The notes beneath the pieces are model-generated. The model saw only the letters and a program-made list of their open reading frames with translations, did no database searches and was not told the DNA's origin. Shown in pieces: positions 33,041 through 42,270 of a DNA stretch of 64,000 nt. Source of the DNA: JAHEDH01 sp963753285 (lineage in GTDB: Bacteria > Actinomycetota > Acidimicrobiia > Spongiisociales > ZC4RG35); NCBI GenBank assembly GCA_963753285.1, contig CAVWBT010000011.1:1-64000 (forward strand), read 5' to 3'. Each line of letters opens with the position of its first letter. Within the stretch, counting starts at the first letter, position 1. Both the position numbers and the translations under genes were made by a program.

Positions 33041-33871
33041 ATGAGCGCCGCCGACCGCTGGCGGGATCAGCTCGAGGCCTGGGCGCTCCCCGTCGACTTG
33101 CTGAGCACGGCCGAGGAGTCGCCGTACGGGTGGTCCCAGGACCTGTGGAAGCGCCGCAGCGCAATGGCGGCGACGAATGATCCGCCCGAGACCGTGCGGA
33201 TCGTCTCCGAGCTCATGCCGCAGCGCGGCACACTGCTCGACATCGGCGTGGGGCGGGGGAGGGCATCGCTGCCCATCGCCGAGAACCGGCACCGGCTGAT
33301 CGGCGTGGATGAGAGCCTCGAGATGCTCGCCGGATTCACCGAGGATGCCCGCCGGAGATCGATACACGTCGAGACCCACGAAGGCCGGTGGCCCGACGTT
33401 GCGCCGGACGTGCCCGCCGCCGACGTGGCGATGGCAGCAAACGTTGCACACAACGTGGCCGACATCGTCCCGTTCATCGCAGCGATGATCGATCATGCCC
33501 GCGTCGCCGCCGTGCTCGAGATCACCGAACGCCACCCGTGGGCACATCTCGCTCCGCTGTATCGCGCCGTGCACGATCTCGACCGGCCCGACGGCCCGAC
33601 CGCCGACGACCTGGTCGCGGTGATCGTCGAGATGACCGGCCAAGATCCGGTCATGTACCGGTGGGAACGGCAGGGACACGTCTGGTACGAGAGCTGGGAC
33701 GAGCTGCTCGACCACTACGGACGCCGACTGGTCGTCCCGAAGTCCGAGCGCCACACCCTGCGCCCGCTGCTCGAACCCGACGTGATCTCCGACGACGGCC
33801 GCCTCCGCATCGGCGACACCCCAACCGTGTTCGCCACCATCGTGATCGCGTCGAATCAAAGCCGAGGCTGA
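33041..33871 (+). CDS. SAM-dependent methyltransferase
   Basis: 276 residues from ATG 33041, 1 base after the mca stop, so one operon. Class I methyltransferase: motif I LLDIGVGRGRASLPIAENRH (about 68-87), acidic end of beta-2 in LIGVDESLEML, and motif IV around DVAMAANVAHNV. The N-terminus (RWRDQLEAWALPVDLLSTAE) and C-terminus (HVWYESWDELLDHYGRRLVV) are helical and unlike named families. Substrate unknown; coupling with mca might mean thiol or detoxification chemistry. Confidence 0.75.
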   Translation: MSAADRWRDQLEAWALPVDLLSTAEESPYGWSQDLWKRRSAMAATNDPPETVRIVSELMPQRGTLLDIGVGRGRASLPIAENRHRLIGVDESLEMLAGFTEDARRRSIHVETHEGRWPDVAPDVPAADVAMAANVAHNVADIVPFIAAMIDHARVAAVLEITERHPWAHLAPLYRAVHDLDRPDGPTADDLVAVIVEMTGQDPVMYRWERQGHVWYESWDELLDHYGRRLVVPKSERHTLRPLLEPDVISDDGRLRIGDTPTVFATIVIASNQSRG

Positions 33872-33917
33872 AGAGCCGCGAGTCGGTTAGCCTTTCACAC
33901 GCGAGCTGAGGCCGACT

Positions 33918-33940
33918 GCTGAAGGCCGAGAGCCGACAGC
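33918..33940 (+). repeat. Copy 1 of a 23-bp dispersed intergenic repeat
   Basis: gctgaaggccgagagccgac followed by agc. Two more 23-bp copies lie at 48296-48318 (opposite strand) and 48347-48369. All are in gaps between genes. See the separate finding. Confidence 0.55.
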
Positions 33941-33982
33941 ACCGCTGTCGAATGCACCGTTCCCACTAGGAGAAGCCTGTCC

Positions 33983-35581
33983 GTGCTGATCGTGCGCGAT
34001 CTCAAGATCGAGACCGGGCCCCGAGTCCTCATCGACGGGGCCAGCTTCAGCGTGCAGCCAGGCGACCGGATGGGACTGGTCGGTAGGAACGGTGCGGGCA
34101 AGACGACCCTGATGCGGACGCTCGTCGGCGAGCTCGAACCATCGGCCGGCAGCATCACGAGGACCGGCCATGTCGGCTACTTCTCCCAGGAGGCCGTCCT
34201 CCCCGGGTTGGAGTATCCGAACATGAGCGCACTCGAGCGCATCCTCGCAGCCCGGGAGATCGGCGCCATGCAGCACCGGATCGAAGAGACGCGGCGCAAG
34301 ATGGAAGCGGCGACCGGTTCCGAGCGCGACACGATGATCCGGAGGTTTGCCCGACTTCAGGACGAGTTCGACGCAAAGGGTGGATACGTCGCCGAGGCGG
34401 AGGCCAAACGAACCGCCGCCAACCTCGGCATCGACAACGAGGACCTCTCCCAACCGGTCGCCACCATGTCCGGCGGTCAACGGCGCCGGGTCGAGCTCGC
34501 CCGCATCCTGTTCTCGGAAACCGATGTCATGCTGCTCGACGAGCCGACCAACCATCTCGACCTCGATGCCAAGGCCTGGCTGGTCGACTATCTCACCGGC
34601 TACAAGGGTGCGCTCCTGGTGATCTCCCACGATCTGCCACTCCTGGACGAGGGCATCACTTCGGTCCTTGCGCTCGAGCACCAGACCGTCGAAACCTATC
34701 GAGGCAACTACTCGTCATATCTCGTCGAGCGCGACGCACGACGCGAGCAACGCGAACGCGAACGGAAGCAGCAGAACACCGAGATCGCCCGGCTCGAAGC
34801 GAACGTACGGCGGTTCAAGGGCTCGTCGGAGAAGATGGCGCGGGTCGCCAAGTCGATGGAGACGCGGGTCGAGCGCATGAAGACCGAACTGGTCGAGGTC
34901 CAACGACGCGGGCGCGACGTGAAGGTCCAGTTCCCGCAGCCACTCAAGTCGGGCCGGGTACCGCTCGAAGCCACGGGCGTCGCGAAGGCGTATGGCGACA
35001 ACGTCGTGTTCGTCGACGTCGACGTCGCCGTCGAGCGAGGTGAGCACGTGATGATCATGGGCCTCAACGGCGCCGGCAAGACCACGCTTCTGCGCATCCT
35101 CGCCGGTGAGGAGACCGCCGATCTCGGCGAGATCACGATCGGCTATCAGACCACGCTCGGCTACTACGCCCAGGAGCACGAGCAGATCCATGCGGGTGAG
35201 ACCGTGTTGGAGCACATGCGCCGGGCGTCGGGTCTTCCCGATCTCCAACTGCGCAGTCTGCTCGGCCACTTCCTGCTGGCCGACAAGGTCGAACAGGATG
35301 CTTCCACGCTCTCCGGTGGGGAGAAGACAAAGCTGGCACTGGCGATGCTGATGACATCGCGTCCGAACGTGCTGTTGTTGGACGAGCCGACCAACAACCT
35401 CGATCCTCAGGCGAAGGGGGCGCTGCTCGGCGCCCTCATGCAGTACCAGGGCACGATCATCCTGGTCTCGCACGACACCGACTTCGTCGCTGAGCTAGCC
35501 CCCGAGCGGGCGATCATGATGCCGGAGGGGTCGATGCACTACTTCGACGAGTCGATGCTCGAGTTGGTCGCCCTCGCATGA
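33983..35581 (+). CDS. ABC-F family ATPase
   Basis: 532 residues from GTG 33983 with ribosome site aggaga. Two ABC cassettes and no membrane part: Walker A GRNGAGKTTLMR (about 34) and GLNGAGKTTLLR; signatures MSGGQRRRVELARILF and LSGGEKTKLALAML; Walker B MLLDEPTNHLDLD and LLLDEPTNNLD. Between them is the charged helical linker (RDARREQRERERKQQNTEIA) that reaches the ribosomal P site in ABC-F proteins. Likely a translation factor relieving stalled ribosomes; the subtype (EttA, Uup, antibiotic-resistance type) cannot be fixed from sequence. Confidence 0.85.
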   Translation: MLIVRDLKIETGPRVLIDGASFSVQPGDRMGLVGRNGAGKTTLMRTLVGELEPSAGSITRTGHVGYFSQEAVLPGLEYPNMSALERILAAREIGAMQHRIEETRRKMEAATGSERDTMIRRFARLQDEFDAKGGYVAEAEAKRTAANLGIDNEDLSQPVATMSGGQRRRVELARILFSETDVMLLDEPTNHLDLDAKAWLVDYLTGYKGALLVISHDLPLLDEGITSVLALEHQTVETYRGNYSSYLVERDARREQRERERKQQNTEIARLEANVRRFKGSSEKMARVAKSMETRVERMKTELVEVQRRGRDVKVQFPQPLKSGRVPLEATGVAKAYGDNVVFVDVDVAVERGEHVMIMGLNGAGKTTLLRILAGEETADLGEITIGYQTTLGYYAQEHEQIHAGETVLEHMRRASGLPDLQLRSLLGHFLLADKVEQDASTLSGGEKTKLALAMLMTSRPNVLLLDEPTNNLDPQAKGALLGALMQYQGTIILVSHDTDFVAELAPERAIMMPEGSMHYFDESMLELVALA

Positions 35582-35637
35582 GGTCGCGCAGGTCGTGACC
35601 CGATGGCGAGGCTTCGCCTGAGCAAGCGGCGTCGGGA

Positions 35638-36150
35638 TCAGCTGAAGGCGCCCATCAGCGCAAAGCCGATCGCAATGGCGAGCAGAATCGCGATGATGAA
35701 GACGACGCCGAACGGCAGCAGCACGGTGGCAACGGCGCTTCCGTCGCCGACCTCGTTCACCTCACGGACCGCACGCACCTGGATGACCAGCGAGTAGGCC
35801 AACCCGACGATTCCAAGGATCGGAATGATGCCGAGGGCGAATGGCGCCGCCGCGTATCCGATGGGGCGGAGCAGCTTGATGTATGGGGCTTTCCCGCCGA
35901 AGAGCTTCCCGGTGACGAACACCAGGCCTGTCCAGATGAACAGGCCGATGATGCCTGAGATCGCGCCGACGATGAGGCCGCTGACCACACCGGTGTCGCC
36001 GGAGATGCCGCCGATCGCCGCGGCCAGCGCCGAGACGCCCACGGCGGGCCCAGTTGCGGATTCGTCTTCTGCGATCTCCTTGAAGACGGCCGAGTCGAGT
36101 TTCAGGACCCGAGTGAGCCGTTCGATGATCTGATCCACGCTGTCGCGCAC
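35638..36150 (-). CDS. Yip1-domain integral membrane protein
   Basis: 170 residues from GTG 36150 (VRDSVDQIIERLTRVLKLDS). After an amphipathic N-terminus come five hydrophobic segments, including SGLIVGAISGIIGLFIWTGL and FALGIIPILGIVGLAYSLVI, with the Yip1-like KAPYIKLLRPIGYAAAP between them. It ends LLAIAIGFALMGAFS. TATGAT at 36177-36172 is a good -10, giving a short leader. Membrane protein of unknown role. Confidence 0.75.
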   Translation of the reverse strand: MRDSVDQIIERLTRVLKLDSAVFKEIAEDESATGPAVGVSALAAAIGGISGDTGVVSGLIVGAISGIIGLFIWTGLVFVTGKLFGGKAPYIKLLRPIGYAAAPFALGIIPILGIVGLAYSLVIQVRAVREVNEVGDGSAVATVLLPFGVVFIIAILLAIAIGFALMGAFS

Positions 36151-36193
36151 CTTCGTCGATGGGCATTGCGGATCATACCGACGGAGCGTCAGA

Positions 36194-36688
36194 TCAGACG
36201 GGACCATTCCTCGGCGGTGCCGTCGAACGGACCGTGTGTCCGTTCTGGACCGCTCGCAGGACGAACTCGGTCGCGGTCAACGCCCCGACGACCATCTCCT
36301 CTGGATACGAGTGTCGAACCCTGTGGTCCTCGAACTCGTCCTCGTCGAGGATCGAGATCGATCCGTCCGGGTCGACCGCCACGTCCAGGTCGAGGTCGAA
36401 CGACTCGACCCGATCATCGGATGTCCACATCGGTGGTGTGCAGATGTCGACATACAGGCTGAACCGGGGGTCGGCGGGGCTGAAGATCGGGATGAACCAG
36501 GCATCGGCGGCGACAACGGAGAGCAGATCGTGAGGGTGCTCTCTCTCCGGCTCGTGGCCTCGCTGGACCGTGCCCCCGCTTCGGAGTCCCACCCAGACGC
36601 CGTGTTCGTCCTCGCCGAGCCGGACCATGTCGTGCCGCCAGTGGAGCCGGTCGGGGTACTTGAAGAACTGCACGGTGAACGGCGACAT
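36194..36688 (-). CDS. DUF402 family protein
   Basis: 164 residues from ATG 36688 (MSPFTVQFFKYPDRLHWRHD). DUF402 pattern: MVRLGEDEHGVWVGLRSGG, DAWFIPIFSP, FSLYVDICTPPMWTSDDRVE, SFDLDLDVAVDPDGSISILD, EDEFEDHRVRHSYPEEMV. These acidic motifs bind divalent metal in DUF402 phosphatase/RNase-like proteins such as Streptomyces FomD, which suggests a nucleotide or RNA phosphoester hydrolase. A longer upstream reading frame overlaps the divergent CapA gene and is not convincing. Divergent from capA-like. Confidence 0.75.
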   Translation of the reverse strand: MSPFTVQFFKYPDRLHWRHDMVRLGEDEHGVWVGLRSGGTVQRGHEPEREHPHDLLSVVAADAWFIPIFSPADPRFSLYVDICTPPMWTSDDRVESFDLDLDVAVDPDGSISILDEDEFEDHRVRHSYPEEMVVGALTATEFVLRAVQNGHTVRSTAPPRNGPV

Positions 36689-36790
36689 CGACTGCCAGGG
36701 TAGGACGGTGACCTGCCCGCCCTCACTCGCGGTCCGGGGCGCGGGACGAGCGACCCTGGTCGGGCGGCGGGTCCGGCGGGACAATACGGT

Positions 36791-38263
36791 GTGTCTCGTC
36801 GAGCCGTGCTCCTGATCGCAGTGCTCCTGGTCGGCGCCTGTGCTGCGCAGGGTGTCTCGAGCGACGAATCCGGGGTCGTTCACATCGTGCTCGGCGGTGA
36901 TGTGATGTTGGGGCGGAGTCTCGCTGGGGTCGTCGAGCGTGACCCTGAGAGCATCTTCGCCGATGTGGAACTCGAATTGGCCGTGGCGGATCTCGCCATG
37001 GTGAACCTGGAGTCGCCACTGACGGAGCGAGCGGCGGTCGATGACATCCAGCACGATCTGCGAGCCAATTCCGCAGTCGCGCGCCTCCTCGCCGGTGCCG
37101 GGATCGATCTCGTGTCGGTGGCGAACAACCATGCCGGCGACGGGGGACCGGCGGGGGTGCTCGACACCTTGGAAGCACTGAAAAGAGCAGGAGTGCGTGC
37201 GGCCGGGGGTGGCGCCGACGCAGACGAAGCCGAGAGCCCGGCCATCTGGACGATCGGCGGCGCGACCGTCGGAGTGCTCGCCTTCGATGCGACAGGTCTC
37301 GGCCCCGAGGCGGGCGACTCGGGCCCCGGTGTGGCTCGGTGGGACGACGAGCGCTCACCGCAGATGGTCTCCCAACTCAGGCAGCGAGTCGACGTGCTGG
37401 TGGTCTCGATCCATGGAGGCGCCGAGTACCTCCCGACGACCGATGCCACGATCCGCCGCATCGTCACGGCCCTCGCCGAGATCGATGTCGACGTCGTGTG
37501 GGGACACGGACCGCACGTCGTTCATGACGTGACGATCGTCGACCCCGACGGAGACGGTCGACCCACCGCTGCTGCATCGAGCCTCGGGAACCTCCTCTTC
37601 GACCAGACCAGAGTCCGGACCGACCATGGAGCACTGCTCGAGGTGATGGCGGATGCCGGGGGAGTGATCGCGTATCGAATCGGAGAGACGGTCATCGCCG
37701 ACGGACGGGTCTCGTTCTCGTCCTGGTTGCCTCCCGACGGTCCGGCAGCGCTGGTGGATGGAGAGTGGTGGTCCTTGGCGGCCGAGCCTTCGCTCTCAGA
37801 ACCCGTCGGGGTGGACGTCGGCGACTTCCCGAAAGGTGATGTGGTCCACGCTGCCTCTGGTGACATCGATCTGGATGGAGAGCCCGAGTTGGTGATCTCC
37901 TTTCGACGTCCGTTCCGTCCCGCGCCCCTGCACGAGATGTTGGGCGATGTGCAATGGAGCGATGCTGCCGGGCGGTCGGCGCACATCGGCGTGTTCGAAA
38001 CCGATGGGCGCACACCGATGTGGGTGGCGTCGGCGATCGTTAGACCGGTCGGCAGCATTGCGGTTTGCGATGGTGCCGTTGCTGTTTCGTACTCGACGCT
38101 CGACGACGATGCCACGACCGGCACGGGCGGATGGACCTGGACTGTGTTCGGATGGGATGAGGCGCCCGATCTCGAGGGGGATCGGTTCATCGGCTGCCTG
38201 GATGTCGACGCTGACGGCGTTCGAGAGCCCGTGGTCGGTTCGCCGAAGCGGGATGCGACCTAG
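36791..38263 (+). CDS. CapA-family lipoprotein (PGA_cap metallophosphatase-like)
   Basis: 490 residues from GTG 36791. Lipoprotein signal MSRRAVLLIAVLLVGAC with Cys at 17. The PGA_cap domain shows VLGGDVMLGRSLAGV, MVNLESPLTE, DLVSVANNHAGDGGPAG, SIHGGAEYL and VVWGHGPHVVHD, the metal-binding set of the metallophosphatase-like CapA group. The last 150 residues form an FG-GAP-like region (DVVHAASGDIDLDGEPELVI, GCLDVDADGVREPVVGS). Anchored outside the membrane; CapA proteins act in polyglutamate capsule attachment, but many homologues have no known substrate. Confidence 0.8.
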   Translation: MSRRAVLLIAVLLVGACAAQGVSSDESGVVHIVLGGDVMLGRSLAGVVERDPESIFADVELELAVADLAMVNLESPLTERAAVDDIQHDLRANSAVARLLAGAGIDLVSVANNHAGDGGPAGVLDTLEALKRAGVRAAGGGADADEAESPAIWTIGGATVGVLAFDATGLGPEAGDSGPGVARWDDERSPQMVSQLRQRVDVLVVSIHGGAEYLPTTDATIRRIVTALAEIDVDVVWGHGPHVVHDVTIVDPDGDGRPTAAASSLGNLLFDQTRVRTDHGALLEVMADAGGVIAYRIGETVIADGRVSFSSWLPPDGPAALVDGEWWSLAAEPSLSEPVGVDVGDFPKGDVVHAASGDIDLDGEPELVISFRRPFRPAPLHEMLGDVQWSDAAGRSAHIGVFETDGRTPMWVASAIVRPVGSIAVCDGAVAVSYSTLDDDATTGTGGWTWTVFGWDEAPDLEGDRFIGCLDVDADGVREPVVGSPKRDAT

Positions 38264-38342
38264 TGCTCTGGTGACGGCAGGGGGAGGCCCATAACGTCGA
38301 GTCTGGACCTGGGTGCGCTTGATCCCCGGTTCGGAGGTTCTC

Positions 38343-40471
38343 ATGAAGCGGATGTCCGTGTCTCTCCTCGCACTGGTGGTCGCCCTCAGCTCCTGTACCC
38401 AGTCCACCGAGCCCACCACGACCGGCCCTCCCGAGACGACAGCCTCAACCACCGACACGACGAGTCCGTCGACGACCGCAACGACGGCGCCTCCGATGAC
38501 CGATCTGGAACTCGGGCCCTTCGGCTCCCTCACGGACGTCTCGCTGCTGTCGGATGCCGTTCCCTATGCCGGTCCGGCCACCCCGACATCGATGGACGAT
38601 GTCACCGAGCCCGCACCGCTGGCCGAGGCGCTCGCCGATCCTGAGATCAGGGACCGCCTCGAGGCACTCGGGTTCGCAGTCGTTCCGGGGGAGGCGCGAT
38701 TGTTCCATCAGGTGTACGGACTCAGTGAGTACGACCCCTACCCGGTCTTCGTGACCACCGACGCCGCACTCAACGCGTGGCACCTCGTGTTCGACAAGGT
38801 GTTGCGCGAAGCCGAGGAACGGCATCTGCTGCCGGCTCTGGAGCGGCTCGTTCTCGGACTCGTCGATGCTGCTCGGGAACAACGGGAGGTGTACGCAGAG
38901 ACCGCGATCGCCGACGCCGCCGACCGTGCCGCCCAGTTCTACGAGGCTGCCGCCACGCTGCTCGGTCTCGATGTCGGCCCGATCGGGGCAATGGCCGACG
39001 AAGAGGTGGCGCTGGCGCTGGCGAGCGACTCGGTCGCCACCTCCCCGACCCTCGGAACCTCCGAGTGCTCGAACGAGTCGCCTGGGAGCTGCGTGTCCTA
39101 CGAGCTCTTCAAGCCACGCGGCCACTACACCCGCACGCCCGACCTGGAGCGCTATTTCCGGGCGATGTCGTTGCTCGGCAACGGGCCGATCACGCTCGAA
39201 CCCGACTCGCTCGTGGTCGGGATCATGCTGGCCCGACCGCTCGTCTCCGACCCGTCACTGGCGGACGAATGGCAGCTGATCTACGAACCGACTGCGTTCC
39301 TCGTCGGAGCTGCGGACGACTACACGCCGTTCGAGCTCGCAGCAGTGGCGTCCGACGTCACTCCGGACGGCCTGACGGCGCCGGTCGAACTGTCCGACCC
39401 GGCCGTTCTCGAGGAGGTCGCCGCCCGCCTCCTGGATCGGCGCCCCGTCCAGATCAACCCCGAACAGGCCTCGATCCGAATGATGGGGGTCCGGTTGACG
39501 CTCGACGCCTTCATCATCGACCAGCTCGTCTACCCGAACGTCGATCGATTCGTCGCCTCGGTGCGCGATGTCGCCGCCGCCTTCGGCTCGGAGTGGGCGC
39601 TCGGTTCGCTGGAAGCGGACGGATACACGGACTACGACGGGTACACCGAGCAACTCGAAGTGCTGCGCAGTGCCGTCGACGGGCGCACCATCGACGATTG
39701 GTCCCGCACCGTCTACGACGCATGGCTGTATGCGCTGGACGCCACGTGGGTGTCGCGCGGAGCTGCATTCCCGGACTTCATGCAGACTGAGGCCTGGACC
39801 GCGAAATCGCACCAGACCGGGTTCGGGTCGTACGCCGAGTTGAAGCGCGACACCATCCTCTACACGAAGCAGGCGATGGCGGAGGGGGGCGACGGAGCCG
39901 AGCTTCCTCCTCCGCCCAAGCACTGGGTCGAGCCGGATCCCGTCGTGTTCGAACGGATCCGAGCCGCCGCGGAGTTGCTCCGAGAGGGCCTGACGGACAG
40001 AGATCTGATCGACACGACGATGACCGGTGTGATCGGAGAGCTCGAAGACGAGATGGACCTCCTGTCCCGGGTGGCGCGCTGGAGCTCGCGGCCGGGCCGG
40101 TGTCCGATGAGGACAACATGAGGTTGCAGCGGGTCGCGTCGTGGCTCGAGAGCATCTGGCTCTACACCAGCGACCTCGACGTCGTCGGTGTCGACGGTGG
40201 CCCCGACGAGGACTCGGCGCTCGTCGCCGACATCTTCCGATCGATGACCGAGGGTGCCTTGGAGGTCGCCACGGGCAGAGTCGACTCCATCTTCGTGATC
40301 GTCCCCGACGGAAGCGACGGGTTCCAGGTCGCCAAGGGCGGCGTCTACTCGTTCTACGAGTTCTGGCAAGATCCGACCGACCGTCTCACCGACGAGGAGT
40401 GGCGGGCGTTGCTCGACGCCGGCCAGGCACCCGAGCGGCCCGGGTGGGCCGACGTCTTCCTGGTCCGATGA
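38343..40471 (+). pseudogene. DUF3160 lipoprotein, single frameshift near 40078
   Basis: The ATG at 38343 with ggagg upstream begins MKRMSVSLLALVVALSSC, a lipoprotein signal. A Thr/Ser/Pro-rich linker (38400-38500) precedes the DUF3160 domain: LFHQVYGLSEYDPYPVFVTT, DAALNAWHLVFDKVLREAEE, LFKPRGHYTRTPDLERYFRA, HQTGFGSYAELKRDTILYTK. The first frame ends at 40121 with a nonsense tail (SSRPGRCPMRTT). The next frame continues the domain as ELAAGPVSDEDNMRLQRVAS, WLESIWLYTSDLDVVG to GWADVFLVR at 40471. One missing base in the GC run at about 40078 explains this. The intact protein would be about 709 residues, normal for the family. Surface lipoprotein, function unknown. Confidence 0.75.
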
Positions 40472-40535
40472 GACCGACTCGGGCGGCCCTGTTCGTCACG
40501 GCGATCCGGTCGAGGGATGGGTAGGTTTCGTCCTC

Positions 40536-41201
40536 ATGAACCTTGTCGACGAGGCCGGATCCTTGCTCGCAGCCGAGGCGGACCCCGAGCGGGCCGAAGG
40601 CATGGCGGCCTATCTCAAGACCGACATGGCGTTTTACGGGGTCACCTCTCCGATTCGACGACAGATCATGAATCAGCTCGGTCAGTTCGCCCCGGAAACG
40701 AACGCCGAGTACCGGAGCCAAGTCATGGGCCTCTGGGAGCGGCCGCACCGCGAAGAGAAGTACCTGGCAATCGACTGGGCGAAGCGGCACCGCCCCTTCA
40801 TCACGTTCGAGAATGTCGACCTCTACGAACGGATGGTCGCCGAGGGAGCGTGGTGGGATCTCGTCGACGACATGGCTGCCAATCTGGTCGGGACGGTCGT
40901 CCGCACCGACCTCGATCGGATGCGGGGGGTGCTGGAACGTTGGCTGACCGGCGACGATCTCTGGTTGCGGCGGGCCGTGATCATCTGTCAACTGAAATCG
41001 AAGGACGAGACCGATGCAGCGCTCCTGTTCGACGCCTGCGAGCGAACCGCTCACGAGACCGACTTCTTCATCCGCAAGGCGATCGGCTGGGCGCTCCGCC
41101 AGCATTCGAGAGTCGACCCCGATGCGGTCCGTGAGTTCGTCGAGCGCCACCTCGACGAGCTCTCGGGCCTCAGCGTGAGAGAAGCCACCAAGTACCTGTG
41201 A
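40536..41201 (+). CDS. AlkD-like DNA alkylation repair protein
   Basis: 221 residues from ATG 40536. Helical-repeat (HEAT-like) DNA glycosylase of the AlkC/AlkD family: YLKTDMAFYGVTSPIRRQIM, WERPHREEKYLAIDWAKRH, WWDLVDDMAANLVGTVV with the conserved W-W-D-x-V-D, WLTGDDLWLRRAVIICQLK, FIRKAIGWALRQHSRVDPDA. Removes positively charged alkyl bases such as 3- and 7-methylpurines. TAGGTT at 40522-40527 is 8 nt before the ATG (leaderless). All the helices expected are present. Confidence 0.85.
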   Translation: MNLVDEAGSLLAAEADPERAEGMAAYLKTDMAFYGVTSPIRRQIMNQLGQFAPETNAEYRSQVMGLWERPHREEKYLAIDWAKRHRPFITFENVDLYERMVAEGAWWDLVDDMAANLVGTVVRTDLDRMRGVLERWLTGDDLWLRRAVIICQLKSKDETDAALLFDACERTAHETDFFIRKAIGWALRQHSRVDPDAVREFVERHLDELSGLSVREATKYL

Positions 41202-41211
41202 AGGAAGATCG

Positions 41212-41706
41212 ATGAAACGCTTGATCCTGTTCCGCCACGGCAAGTCCGACTGGCACGCCCCACACGGGTCCGACCACGAGCGTCCACTGAACCGGCGAGG
41301 AGTCGAGTCCGCCGAGATGATGGGGCGTCTGCTCGCTCGCGCCGGACTCGCTCCCGATCATGCCTGCACGTCCTCTGCCGTCAGAGCGAGGACGACGCTC
41401 GAGCTCGCCCACTCGGCCGGGAGCTGGCAGTGCCCGATCGAGGTCACCGACGCGCTGTACGGGACCACCGGACGTGAGGCGATGACAGTCGCCACGCACG
41501 CACCGGCGGACGCGCAATCGCTCATGCTGGTCGGCCACGAGCCCACCTGGAGCCAGCTCGCTCACCACCTGACAGGTGGGTTCGTCACGGTCAAGACGGC
41601 CACCGTGATCGGTATCGATCTTCCGATCGATTCGTGGCATCACGCCGACACCCGCGGGAGTCTCGCCTTCGTGTTTCAACCTCGCGACTTCGCCGGTTGG
41701 CTGTAG
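41212..41706 (+). CDS. SixA-like histidine phosphatase
   Basis: 164 residues from ATG 41212. The RHG motif is FRHGKSDW (His about 8), then RPLNRRGVESAEMMGRLL and the second catalytic His in LMLVGHEPTWSQLAHHL. Short single-domain form like SixA, which removes phosphate from protein histidines; small-molecule substrates are also possible. It starts 10 bases after the alkD stop and is probably co-transcribed. Confidence 0.85.
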   Translation: MKRLILFRHGKSDWHAPHGSDHERPLNRRGVESAEMMGRLLARAGLAPDHACTSSAVRARTTLELAHSAGSWQCPIEVTDALYGTTGREAMTVATHAPADAQSLMLVGHEPTWSQLAHHLTGGFVTVKTATVIGIDLPIDSWHHADTRGSLAFVFQPRDFAGWL

Positions 41707-41903
41707 AGGAGCGAACCGAGCCTCGGCCCTGATCCGGTCCCGAAGGCACTGACCCGGGTTGCGGGCGCCCGAAGTCCGGGAGCACTCGTCGAAGGACCAA
41801 CCCAGCGGCCACTTGTCGCTCCCCGCCGTCGTACGGGGCTGCCGCCACCTGTCGGGCCGGACATGGGGTTGGGGAGAACCGTCGGCTCCTGGTGTGGAGG
41901 GGA

Positions 41904-42266
41904 TCAGGGCGCGCGTCGGATGCGGATCGGGCCCTTGGCGGTCGATGGGTCGACGACCCGGTCGTTCTGGGTGATCTCGACCCGGCCGGCGGCGACCAGG
42001 CGCCGCGCGGCCATGCGGGTGTCCTCCATCAGGCCCCGCCACCCAGTCGGATCGACGAGGCGTGCGGCGTCGGACGGGCAGATCGAACCCGATCGGCCAT
42101 CGAGCAGATCGACGATCGCTCGTTCGAGCCGTGCGTCGATCGACCGTGTCTTTCGAGTCCGGCATGCCTTCGAGCAGTAGCGCACCGAATCCCAGTCGCG
42201 CTCCCACTTCTTGCGCCACTCGATCCGGCGGCCGCAGACCGTGCAGATCCTCTCCGGATGGCTCAC
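41904..42266 (-). CDS. DUF2256-DUF3253 fusion protein
   Basis: 120 residues from GTG 42266. The N-terminal zinc-ribbon-like DUF2256 is ICTVCGRRIEWRKKWERDWD followed by VRYCSKACRTRK (two C-x2-3-C pairs). The C-terminal DUF3253 winged-helix-like domain is RLERAIVDLLDGRSGSICPS, DAARLVDPTGWRGLMEDTRM, AARRLVAAGRVEITQNDRVV. The two domains are often separate proteins. It starts 4 bases after the korB stop, so it is the last gene of the kor transcript. Function unknown; a nucleic-acid-binding role is plausible. Confidence 0.75.
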   Translation of the reverse strand: MSHPERICTVCGRRIEWRKKWERDWDSVRYCSKACRTRKTRSIDARLERAIVDLLDGRSGSICPSDAARLVDPTGWRGLMEDTRMAARRLVAAGRVEITQNDRVVDPSTAKGPIRIRRAP

Positions 42267-42270
42267 CCGG

